A stretch of DNA of 64,000 bases. It comes from RPQJ01 sp963732375 (GTDB taxonomy: Bacteria; Pseudomonadota; Gammaproteobacteria; Steroidobacterales; Steroidobacteraceae). The number at the start of each line of letters is the position of its first letter. The first letter of the stretch is position 1. Under the pieces are notes generated by a model that saw only the letters and a program-made list of their open reading frames with translations, searched no databases and was not told the origin of the DNA. Both the position numbers and the translations under genes were made by a program. This document shows positions 38,140 to 46,027 of this stretch, in pieces. Location of the stretch: the NCBI GenBank assembly GCA_963732375.1, contig CAVSZE010000009.1, positions 1 through 64,000 of the forward strand, in the 5' to 3' direction.

Positions 38140-39085
38140 ACGGCAGGGCCACCAACCGGGAGGCGCAGCGGAGGCTTCGGGCACCAATCGAAAACGAGGC
38201 CCGCACCGCGCCTGCCGGCGAGCGAACGCCGCCCAGGTCCGTGAGCCCGCCCTGGACGAGGTCGACCGCCTCGTGCAGCGCCTCACCGCAAAGCTCGGCC
38301 ACGACCTCGGCGCGTTGGCGGACACCCGGGCGGTCATGCGGCTGTGCGATTTGCTCGCCGTGTCCGGCGACCACGCGCTCCGGCTGTGCGAGGCGCGCCG
38401 CCAACTTCGGATACCGGTCCGCCAGTCGAAGCAGGTTGCCGGCCGGGTCGCGCGGCATGGGGCCCGCCATGATCGTCGCCCAGTCGGAAGCTTTCAGCAC
38501 TCGCGCCGACCCCGTATAGAAGACGGCTTCCTCGCGGCGCATGTGCGCGCGCGTGTGGCGAACGTAGTCCTGCAACTGCTTCGAAAGCCGCACGCCCGCC
38601 TTGCCGCGCAGCTGCGCCGGTGTCGCCCGGGCGAGATCCCGTGCCAGCGCCTCTGCCCGTTCCTGGCCGATCCGGTGCTCCATCACCAGGCGGTGCATGT
38701 TCCGGTACAGCATCGGTTCGCGATCCCGTATTTTCGCGAACAGCATGTCTTCCCTCGGGTGGTGCACCGAGTGCTGGTAAACGAGGATGTAACGCATCGC
38801 TTCCACGAGCACCGGTCGCGCGGTTTCCGGCATGGACCGCAGCGCGGTCTGCTGCGCGTCGATCTCGCGCAGCACCCGCGACAGGCCCGCATGATCCTCG
38901 CGCAACAGCTTCATGAATTCCTCGCCAGCGGCTGACGCGTGCGACAGCGCGCGTGCCCGGGTCGATGCGCGGGTCCGCGCCTGGGACCGCGGTCGTGCGG
39001 ATGGTCGCGCCGGTGGCCGCTTCTTCCTGGTTGCTGCCTTGGCAGCTCTTGCGGTCTTTGCGGCCTTTGTGGTCTTGGGTGTCAT
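38129..39085 (-). CDS. Hemerythrin-domain protein with basic Ala/Lys/Arg-rich N-terminal tail
   Basis: The 318-residue protein starts at ATG 39085 (MTPKTTKAAKTARAAKAATR), which overlaps the esterase stop (ATGA). Residues 1-55 are almost entirely Ala, Lys, Arg, Pro, Ser and Thr, like the DNA-binding tails of histone H1 or PhaF. Residues about 58-200 form a hemerythrin HHE four-helix bundle with di-iron candidate ligands in LREDHAGLSRVL, YQHSVHHPREDML, VMEHRIGQE and YVRHTRAHMRREE. The rest is polar and unrecognised. It is the last gene of the lipid operon. Oxygen or redox sensing coupled to DNA or granule binding is possible but inferred. Confidence 0.85.
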   Translation of the reverse strand: MTPKTTKAAKTARAAKAATRKKRPPARPSARPRSQARTRASTRARALSHASAAGEEFMKLLREDHAGLSRVLREIDAQQTALRSMPETARPVLVEAMRYILVYQHSVHHPREDMLFAKIRDREPMLYRNMHRLVMEHRIGQERAEALARDLARATPAQLRGKAGVRLSKQLQDYVRHTRAHMRREEAVFYTGSARVLKASDWATIMAGPMPRDPAGNLLRLADRYPKLAARLAQPERVVAGHGEQIAQPHDRPGVRQRAEVVAELCGEALHEAVDLVQGGLTDLGGVRSPAGAVRASFSIGARSLRCASRLVALPFRR

Positions 39086-39993
39086 GGACAGCGTTGCCTC
39101 ACGAAGTCTGCGCAGTGTTCGATTGCGCGTTGCGATTCGGGAATGAATGGAAGCCCCTGCCACCCGTGCGGCATTTCCTTCCATACCTCGAGTTCGGCCG
39201 CGACGCCCGCGGCCCGGGCGCGCTCCACGCAGCGTCTGCTGTCGTCGAGCAGGATCTCGGTGCTGCCTGCCTGGAAGAAGAGCGGTGGCAGGCCCTCGAA
39301 TTCCCCGTAAATGGGCGACACCAAGGGGTGCACGAGCATCCCCGGATCCCCGCCAGCATACATTGCGCGCATCTCGATGCCGCGCTTCTCGCTGAGCACC
39401 GGATCGCGCACGGCATTGGCGACCCGGGTGCCTTCGTGAGGATCGGTGAGATCCGTCAGCGGCGACATCAGGATCGCGCCGGCCGGCAGCGGCAGGCCGC
39501 GGTCGCGCGCCGCAAGCAGAACCGCGAGCGCCATTCCACCGCCTGCCGAGATGCCGCTCACGACGATCCGCCCGGGCTCGACGCCGAGCTCGAGCAGCTG
39601 TTCGTAGGCCCCGACGCTGTCGTCGTGGCCGGCCGGAAACGGGTATTCAGGCGCCAGCCTGTAGAAGACCAGGCGCGCGCGCGCATTGGCCGCCGTGCAG
39701 AGCCTCGCCATCATTCCCCGCTCCATGTTCGGCAGCCGCGCCACGTACGCGCCGCCTGGGAAGTGCAGGATCACCCGGTCGGTCTCAGAGCCTTTTTCAC
39801 GCAGCCATTCGGCGTCGCAGTGGGGGAGGGGATGGTCGTGAGCCACCGCAAAACCCGGTGGGTGCTCCGGGAACAGTCGCTCGATTGCGCCGATCTGCTC
39901 ACGCAGGCGCTCCACGGACGTGTCGCGCTGCAACTGCTGCTTGACCGTGAGGCGGGCGAGAAGGCTCGCAGTCGTCGTTTGCCAGCTGACCAT
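39082..39993 (-). CDS. Alpha/beta hydrolase, HSL-type esterase
   Basis: The 303-residue protein starts at ATG 39993 (MVSWQTTTASLLARLTVKQQ). It is an HSL-like esterase with LHFPGGAYVARLP at the oxyanion position (a variant of HGGG), FYRLAPEYPFPAGHDD, nucleophile elbow SGISAGGGMALA, and acid/histidine regions STEILLDDSRRC and EMPHGWQG. The gene lies 5 bases after the acyl-CoA ligase gene and overlaps the hemerythrin gene by 4 bases. In this operon a role in mobilising stored esters or processing imported ones is plausible. It is paralogous in layout to the esterase at 28729-29673. Confidence 0.9.
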   Translation of the reverse strand: MVSWQTTTASLLARLTVKQQLQRDTSVERLREQIGAIERLFPEHPPGFAVAHDHPLPHCDAEWLREKGSETDRVILHFPGGAYVARLPNMERGMMARLCTAANARARLVFYRLAPEYPFPAGHDDSVGAYEQLLELGVEPGRIVVSGISAGGGMALAVLLAARDRGLPLPAGAILMSPLTDLTDPHEGTRVANAVRDPVLSEKRGIEMRAMYAGGDPGMLVHPLVSPIYGEFEGLPPLFFQAGSTEILLDDSRRCVERARAAGVAAELEVWKEMPHGWQGLPFIPESQRAIEHCADFVRQRCP

Positions 39994-39998
39994 GCGCC

Positions 39999-41624
39999 TT
40001 ACTGCTGGCCGAGCCGCTCGGCGATGGCGCGCGCGGCCTTGTAGTCAGCCTTGCCGTTCGGCATGCGCGGGACGGCCTCGACCTCGAAGAACGCGCGCGG
40101 CCGCTTGTATCCGGCCATCTTGCCCTGCACGAACTCGGGCAGCGTGGCAGCGAGCGTGGCGTCCGCGCGCCGTGCGGCGACCAGTGCGACCACGCGTTGC
40201 CCGAACCGTTCGTCGGGCAGGCCGAGCACCAGGCAGTCCGCGACGTCGGGGTGCGTGCCGAGCACCTGCTCCACTTCCTCGGGATAGACCTTTTCGCCAC
40301 CGGTGTTGATGCACGCGGAGCCGCGACCGAGCAGCTGCATCGTGCCGTCCGGATTCCAGCTTCCCCAGTCGCCGATGAACGCGAGCCGCTGTCCGTCGAC
40401 GACCCGGAAGGTCTTCGCGGTCTTCTCCGGATCCTTGTAGTAGCCGGCCGGCAGTGCCGGGCCGCCGGCCGCGATCAGGCCGGGCTCGTCCGAGGTCTTC
40501 GGGATCTCGCGCCCGTCCTCTGCGAAAAGTCGCGTTTCTGCCAGCGGGATGAATTGCGCGGTCGCTCCGGCCTGCCCGCGCCGGCTGATCTGCAGTGCCA
40601 TCGGGCCTTCGGTGGCGCCAACGCCGTCGATCAGTGTCGCGTCCAGCCACTCGAGCATCTTCTCCTTCACGCCCTTCGACCAGAGCACGCCCGAGGAGAT
40701 CACGATCTTCAGGCTCGAAAGGTCGAGCGTCTCGCCGCGGGCCTTCGCCTCGTCGAGCGCAGCAAGCATCGGCCGCGCGAAGGCGTCGCCGACGATGACC
40801 GTGGCCATCACGCGCTCGCTCGCGACGGTGCGCCATATCTCCATCGGGTCGAAGGTCTTGTTCGGCAGCGTGACGCAGCGGCCGCCGAGCAACTGGAACG
40901 GCAGGCTGTTGGCGAGCCCGGCGGTGTGCATCAGCGGTGAGGAGGGCATGATGACGGGAACGACACCGCGTGAGCGCAGCACCTTTACCGTACCGAGCAG
41001 TTGCGGGAGGTCGGCCGGTGGCGGATCGATGCCGAGCACGTTCTTCGCGAACATCGCGACGAGCCCGGTGGTCCAGGGCGTGACTTCGCAGATCACGCCC
41101 TTGGGCATCCCGGTCGTGCCGCCGGTGTACATCAGGTGGTAGTCGTCGGGCTGGCGGGCGATGCGCGGAGCGGGAGAAGCTGCCGCGACCGCCGCCTCGT
41201 AGCCGCGCGCCGCACTGGCCGGGCCATCGCCATCATCGACCTCGAGCGCGAGCTTCACCAGCGGTGCGCCCGGCAGCACTTCGTCCACGACGCCCGCAAT
41301 CGAGCGGTGATATATCAGCGCCTCGCAATCCGAATTCTCGAGCAGGTAGGCGAGCTCGGTGCCGACGTAGCGGTAGTTGATGTTGAACGGGACCATGCGC
41401 ATTTTCAGCGCCGCGAGGAAGGTCTCGTAATACTCGGAGCAGTTGTAGAGCAGCAGGCCGACCTTCGAACCCGGCTTCAGGCCCGCGTCGGCCAGCGCCT
41501 GGCCCAGCCGCGCCGCGCGGTTCTCGAAGTCGCGCCAGGAGCGGTGCTGACCCGCATGAGTGAGTACGGGATCGTCGCCGAGCATGTCGGCCAGGGCTTC
41601 GACGGCATCTGCGTAGTGGTACAT
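39999..41624 (-). CDS. Acyl-CoA synthetase (AMP-forming)
   Basis: The 541-residue protein starts at ATG 41624 (MYHYADAVEALADMLGDDPV). It has the ANL-superfamily motifs: the P-loop MYTGGTTGMPKGVI, the adenylate-binding LIDGVGATEGPMALQ, the ribose-binding IGDWGSWNPDGT, the hinge LLGRGSACINTGGEKVYP and the C-terminal catalytic lysine PNGKADYKAAR. It should activate a carboxylic acid with ATP and CoA. Its position after two WS/DGAT genes implies a supply of acyl-CoA for wax ester or triacylglycerol formation. Chain length or a steroid side-chain substrate cannot be decided. Confidence 0.92.
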   Translation of the reverse strand: MYHYADAVEALADMLGDDPVLTHAGQHRSWRDFENRAARLGQALADAGLKPGSKVGLLLYNCSEYYETFLAALKMRMVPFNINYRYVGTELAYLLENSDCEALIYHRSIAGVVDEVLPGAPLVKLALEVDDGDGPASAARGYEAAVAAASPAPRIARQPDDYHLMYTGGTTGMPKGVICEVTPWTTGLVAMFAKNVLGIDPPPADLPQLLGTVKVLRSRGVVPVIMPSSPLMHTAGLANSLPFQLLGGRCVTLPNKTFDPMEIWRTVASERVMATVIVGDAFARPMLAALDEAKARGETLDLSSLKIVISSGVLWSKGVKEKMLEWLDATLIDGVGATEGPMALQISRRGQAGATAQFIPLAETRLFAEDGREIPKTSDEPGLIAAGGPALPAGYYKDPEKTAKTFRVVDGQRLAFIGDWGSWNPDGTMQLLGRGSACINTGGEKVYPEEVEQVLGTHPDVADCLVLGLPDERFGQRVVALVAARRADATLAATLPEFVQGKMAGYKRPRAFFEVEAVPRMPNGKADYKAARAIAERLGQQ

Positions 41625-41673
41625 GTCTGCTCCTGAGTCTGTGCGCGCGGTCGGCCACGCTTCGAAGGGTCCG

Positions 41674-43086
41674 TCAGCCTGCGCCGGTGCCCGGCGTGGA
41701 CGCGGACTCGAGCGCCGCGAGGCTGGACTGGAAATGCTCCATAAGCCGCCACGCGTTCGGCACTACCTCCGGATCGCAGAGTATGGCGAGATTGAACTGG
41801 TCCACATAGCTCCAGACAGTGATGTTGAGCGCGACTCCGTGGACCAGCTGGCCGATGGAGTACCACCCGGCCAGCTTGAGATCGCCAAGCCTCAGCGGCG
41901 CACGTGGCCCGGGCACGTTCGAGATCACGACGTTCCAGAAGGGCAGCAGTCCGCCGCCCTTCATCTCGTTGACGCGGTCCACGATCTTCGGCACGGCCGG
42001 CGGCAGCAGGTTCATCAGCGCGGCGATGTTTGCCTCGCGCGTAGCCTCGAAATAGGCCTTCATCGTGTCGGCGTCACTCTTGCAGGCGGCAAGGCGCTCT
42101 GCCGGGTCGGCAATTTCGGGGTGCAGCAGCGTGTGGCAAACCGTGGAGAAATTGCCGTCACGCGTGCGCTCGGCCAGCGGCACCAGCGAAAATGGCACGG
42201 TCGCCACCATCGGTTGGGTCGGTGCGGTTCCAGCCTGTTCGCTCATCAATTCGCGAATCGCGCCCGAGGTCACGGCGATGAATACGTCGTTGATGGTCAC
42301 GCCGCGCGCCTTGGCGAGTGCGCGAATCCTCGGCAGCGAAAACGAGTGGATCGCGAAGCTGCGGTGGGGCGACAGTCGCTTCGCAAAAGGCGCGGGGTAC
42401 TTCGAATCGCCGGTAACCGGCGGTAGCGTACGACCCTTGCTGCGCCATTCCTCGAGGATCCTGCGACCGGCGCGCGTGCCGCGTATGGCCCCGGGCAGGT
42501 TCGCGGCGAAGACGCCAGGCAGGTCACGCAGTCCTTCCCAGAGCAGCCGCCCCTTGCTGGGCAGCGGAGCCGGGTGCCAGGCGGCTGGAGAAGGGTCTTC
42601 GTCCGACTCGGGGCGCGTGTTCCAGAAATTATCCAGCATCCGCAGGATGCCGACGCCGTCGGTGAGCGCGTGATGAATGAACAGCACGACGGCGACGCGT
42701 CCGCCCTCGAGCCCCTCGACGACCCAGACCTGCCAGAGCGGACGGGTGTGATCCATCGGGTGCGCATAGAACTCGTCGATGAGTTCGCACAACTCGACCA
42801 TCGAGCCCGGGGCCGGGCAGCCCACGCGGCGCAGGTGATAGTCCATGTCGAAATCCGGGTCGTCCACCCAGACGGGGTGATTGAGCCCCATCGGCACGCG
42901 CAGGTAACGCTGCCGCAGCCTTGGAATCAGGCCCACCCTGGACGACCACGTGGACTTGAATCGCTTCCACGACCAGCCCTTCGCGTCCGCGGTCGGATCG
43001 ATGATGGACAGCTTGATCGTGTGGTTGTAGGCCTCGGCGCGATCAAGGTAGATCATCAGCGCATCGGCGCCGCTCATGCGTTCCAT
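41674..43086 (-). CDS. Wax ester synthase/diacylglycerol acyltransferase (WS/DGAT), canonical copy
   Basis: The 470-residue protein starts at ATG 43086 (MERMSGADALMIYLDRAEAY), 2 bases after the preceding WS/DGAT gene. The catalytic motif HHALTDG (His138, His139, Asp143, Gly144) is intact in LFIHHALTDGVGILRML. The second family signature, NVVISNVPGPRAPL, lies near residue 390, with PLFW-type sequence TRPLWQVWVVEGL before the active site. The enzyme esterifies acyl-CoA with fatty alcohols or diacylglycerol to make neutral storage lipid at the membrane. It forms a tandem pair with the divergent copy upstream. Confidence 0.92.
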   Translation of the reverse strand: MERMSGADALMIYLDRAEAYNHTIKLSIIDPTADAKGWSWKRFKSTWSSRVGLIPRLRQRYLRVPMGLNHPVWVDDPDFDMDYHLRRVGCPAPGSMVELCELIDEFYAHPMDHTRPLWQVWVVEGLEGGRVAVVLFIHHALTDGVGILRMLDNFWNTRPESDEDPSPAAWHPAPLPSKGRLLWEGLRDLPGVFAANLPGAIRGTRAGRRILEEWRSKGRTLPPVTGDSKYPAPFAKRLSPHRSFAIHSFSLPRIRALAKARGVTINDVFIAVTSGAIRELMSEQAGTAPTQPMVATVPFSLVPLAERTRDGNFSTVCHTLLHPEIADPAERLAACKSDADTMKAYFEATREANIAALMNLLPPAVPKIVDRVNEMKGGGLLPFWNVVISNVPGPRAPLRLGDLKLAGWYSIGQLVHGVALNITVWSYVDQFNLAILCDPEVVPNAWRLMEHFQSSLAALESASTPGTGAG

Positions 43087-43088
43087 GT

Positions 43089-44543
43089 CTATTTACTCGC
43101 GCGACCCGGTCGAGCGCTCTTGCCGCGCTTTCGCCCGGAACCTTGTTTCACGCGCCCGCCACGGCCGCCGCCAGGCCTGGCCGCGGCGGTCTTCAGGTCG
43201 TCGTATGCCTCTGCAACATGTCGTGCCAGGTCCGGCAGCGAGTACATCGCCTCGCCATTGCCGCCGAACCCGAAATCCATCTGGTCCGCATAGGAACTCA
43301 CCGTCACGTTGAGCCCGATCGACGCGGCGATGCCGGGCACGGCGTAGGTGCCGACCAGGCGGGCACCGTTCAGGTACATGACCTGGCGCGCGCCCGGGAC
43401 GTTCGAGATCACCAGGTTGGCGAGCGGAGGCGCGACCCGGCCGATGCCGGTCGCATTGCTCGCGCTCGCGAGGCCAAGCGCGGCGATGGCATAGAGCATC
43501 GCGGCGTCTTTCGACATCGAGCGCAGTTCCTGCTTGGCCTTTGCCATCGCGGCGACCACCTGCACGGTGCGCTCGCCCACGGTCGCATCGGGCTCGCCCA
43601 GGTGCACGAACATCGCGGACGCCTTGGTGGCGGCCTCGTTGTCGCCTTCCTCGCGCAGCGACATCGGGCACATCGCCACCAGGCGATGCGGGAAGGCCCG
43701 ACCGGTCTGCCGCAGGTAGCGGTGCACGCCTTCGTCCGCGAGCGCCACGACCACGTCGTTCAGAGTCGCGTGGAAATGGCGGCCCACCTCGCGCATCTCC
43801 GTGAGCGGCAGCGAAAGCGTGGCGAGCGAGCGCGACGTGTGCAGCGGCTCGTTCATCGGCGCGCGGTGCGCCGTGAAGGGCTGGCTGCCCCCCGGATTGG
43901 AGCCCGACAGCGTGGCTAAGGTCTTGCGCAGCGCGCCCAGCGACACGTCCTTCAACGCCACGGCCTGGTTTTTCGCCGCGGTCCCGCTGCCGGCGAGCTT
44001 CTCCGCCAGCGGCCGGGCGCGGCGTGGCCGGTGCGTCACGGCTTCCGCCGCGAATGGCGGCGGCGGGATCGGGTCACGCGGCGACGGGCTCAGGCTCGCG
44101 TAGATGCGCTTCGCACCGGACGCGCCGTCGATGATCGAGTGGTTCACCTTCGAATAGATGGCAAACCTGCGGCCTGGCAGGCCCTCGATGACCCAGTTGC
44201 GGAACAGAGGCCGGCTTCGATCGAGCACCGGCTCATGCAGGTCGGCAACCAGGCGAAGGAAGTCCTCGAAGGACGATCCAGCGGGCATTGCAAGGTGCTG
44301 GACGTGGTGGACGAGGTCGATGTGGTCGGCCTCTACGAAGCGTGGGACGCCCATGCCGAGTTCCGGCACGTAGTTGAACGGCGGTGTCGGCTTGGATTTG
44401 CGGTAGGCCGCGACGATCTCTCGCACCAGCCCGGGTCGGCCCGCAGGTTGCTCGAATAGCAGCAGTGCCCCCACGTGGGTGGGGCCTTCGGGCGTTTCCA
44501 TCACGAGCCACATCAGGTCGAGCGGTGGGATGATCTTTGTCAT
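43089..44543 (-). CDS. WS/DGAT-family acyltransferase, divergent copy with NHxxxDG motif
   Basis: The 484-residue protein starts at ATG 44543 (MTKIIPPLDLMWLVMETPEG); an upstream ATG adds only 10 residues. It has the family fold, with RPLFRNWVIEGLPGRRF leading into KVNHSIIDGASG. The first histidine of HHxxxDG is therefore Asn134, while the second His135 and Asp139 remain. NLVISNVPGARQVMYL near the C-terminus is also conserved. His135 and Asp139 are the residues usually needed for catalysis, so activity may survive with altered acceptor use. The C-terminus ends in a basic, Gly/Arg/Lys-rich tail. First gene of the five-gene lipid operon. Confidence 0.9.
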   Translation of the reverse strand: MTKIIPPLDLMWLVMETPEGPTHVGALLLFEQPAGRPGLVREIVAAYRKSKPTPPFNYVPELGMGVPRFVEADHIDLVHHVQHLAMPAGSSFEDFLRLVADLHEPVLDRSRPLFRNWVIEGLPGRRFAIYSKVNHSIIDGASGAKRIYASLSPSPRDPIPPPPFAAEAVTHRPRRARPLAEKLAGSGTAAKNQAVALKDVSLGALRKTLATLSGSNPGGSQPFTAHRAPMNEPLHTSRSLATLSLPLTEMREVGRHFHATLNDVVVALADEGVHRYLRQTGRAFPHRLVAMCPMSLREEGDNEAATKASAMFVHLGEPDATVGERTVQVVAAMAKAKQELRSMSKDAAMLYAIAALGLASASNATGIGRVAPPLANLVISNVPGARQVMYLNGARLVGTYAVPGIAASIGLNVTVSSYADQMDFGFGGNGEAMYSLPDLARHVAEAYDDLKTAAARPGGGRGGRVKQGSGRKRGKSARPGRASK

Positions 44544-44739
44544 TTCTTTGTACCTGTCTCCGGCAGTGGGCAAGCCGCCCCCGCCGCCTGCGTCAACGCG
44601 GTCCCCTGCGCGAACGGTAACAGGACGAGCCGCGAATTTGCAGTACAGTCAACGCGCGGGCCGACGCGGCGGCAGTTGCTGATGCCGGGGAGGCCGGGTG
44701 CTGGCGTATCCTCGGCGGTAGCGAACCACGGATGTGCAC

Positions 44740-45954
44740 ATGCTCCTCGAACTGCGCCTGCTTGCCCTGCGGCTGCTCAAGATCTTCAAGAAGCCCCTCG
44801 CAAAGTGGGTCCCGATCCCGCGGCCGGTACTATTCGTGGGACCGGGGTCCACGGCGAGGCTCTGCGGGCTCGTCGGCGGGTCCGGCGCGCGCCGGACCAT
44901 GATTGCCACCGACGCGGTGCTGGCGAGGCTTGGGCTGGTGGACCCGGTGCGGCGGGCGCTCGAAGCCGGGGGCATCGACGTCGCGGTTTTCGACGGCATC
45001 GTGCCCGACCCGACTGACGTGGTGCTGCAGGCGGGCCTGTTGGCCGTGCGTGCCCACGGCAGCGATTCGATCCTGGCACTTGGCGGCGGCTCATCGATCG
45101 ACGCCGCCAAGGTGATCGCTGCCATGGCGACCACCGGCAAGTCGCCCGCGCAACTGGTCGGGATGCTGAAGGTGAACAAGCCGCCGCTGCCGCTATTTGC
45201 GGTGCCCACGACGGCGGGTACCGGATCCGAGGTGACCGTGGTGGCAGTCGTCACCGATTCTGCGCAGCACGAGAAGAAAGTGGTGATCGATCCGAAGCTC
45301 GTACCCGTAGCGGCGGCGCTGGATCCCGAGATGATGAAGGGGATGCCGCCATCGATCACGGCCGCTACCGGCATGGACGCGCTCACCCATGCGGTCGAGG
45401 CGTACCAGGGCGGCTGGCAGCAGGCGGATACAAGGATGCTCTGCGTGTCCGCGGTAAAGCTGGTCTTCGCGAACCTGCCGCGTGCGTATTCACAGGGCGA
45501 CGATCTCGAGGCTCGCGAGGCCATGGCGCTCGCGTCGCTGTACGGTGGCCTTGCGTTTACAAGGGCCGCGGTGGGCTACGTGCACGCGTTCGCGCACAAG
45601 ATCGGCGGAATGTATGGCGTCCCGCACGGGCTCGCCAACGCGATCCTGCTGCCCAGGGTGCTCGACTTCTCGAAGGATGCGCCGCAGGCCGAGGCGCGAC
45701 TCGCGGAACTTGCGGTGGCAATTGGCGCAGGCTCGGCGTCGGAGCCTGCAGCCGTGCTGGCGCAGCGCTTCGTGGACCGCGTGCGGGAACTCAACCGTGC
45801 GGTCGGCATCCCCGAGACGGTTGCCAAGCTCCGCGCAGAGGACATTCCCTTGATCGCCCGGGCCGCACGTATTGAAGCTGCCGGCGACTATCCCGTGCCG
45901 AAGAACATGAGCCGCCGGGACGCCGAAGCGCTGCTCCGGCGCTGCCTCGCATAG
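44740..45954 (+). CDS. Iron-containing (group III) alcohol dehydrogenase
   Basis: The 404-residue form starts at ATG 44740; GTG 44734, two codons upstream, is an alternative. No strong ribosome binding site is visible. It has the NAD-binding LALGGGSSIDAAKVIA, the substrate/metal region VPTTAGTGSEVT and the metal histidines in GMDALTHAVEAY and YVHAFAHKIGGMYGVPHGLAN. These enzymes interconvert alcohols and aldehydes with iron or zinc and NAD(P). An amphipathic leucine-rich N-terminus (MLLELRLLALRLLKIFKK) is unusual and might associate with membrane. The TAG stop shares its last two bases with palindromic element D. Confidence 0.91.
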   Translation: MLLELRLLALRLLKIFKKPLAKWVPIPRPVLFVGPGSTARLCGLVGGSGARRTMIATDAVLARLGLVDPVRRALEAGGIDVAVFDGIVPDPTDVVLQAGLLAVRAHGSDSILALGGGSSIDAAKVIAAMATTGKSPAQLVGMLKVNKPPLPLFAVPTTAGTGSEVTVVAVVTDSAQHEKKVVIDPKLVPVAAALDPEMMKGMPPSITAATGMDALTHAVEAYQGGWQQADTRMLCVSAVKLVFANLPRAYSQGDDLEAREAMALASLYGGLAFTRAAVGYVHAFAHKIGGMYGVPHGLANAILLPRVLDFSKDAPQAEARLAELAVAIGAGSASEPAAVLAQRFVDRVRELNRAVGIPETVAKLRAEDIPLIARAARIEAAGDYPVPKNMSRRDAEALLRRCLA

Positions 45955-46027
45955 GGGACATTCTCCTTTTTTCAATGAGGAAAAAAGGAGAATGTCCCCT
46001 AGGCAGGAAAGGGAGAATGTCCCCTAG
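45953..46027. repeat. Palindromic element D with an extra right arm
   Basis: A left arm (45953-45973, AGGGGACATTCTCC then T6 and C) and right arm (45980-46000) form a 21-bp hairpin with a 6-base loop. A further partial right arm (GGAAAGGGAGAATGTCCCCT, 46006-46025) follows. The outer AG of the left arm completes the TAG stop of the iron alcohol dehydrogenase gene. The outer CT of the last arm, on the minus strand, completes the TAG stop of the HupE-like gene. Confidence 0.9.

Noticed and set aside
44533..44739. Possible promoter or small gene between the WS/DGAT and iron alcohol dehydrogenase genes
   Set aside because: No convincing -35/-10 pair, ribosome binding site with a conserved frame, or repeat could be found in this divergent gap.
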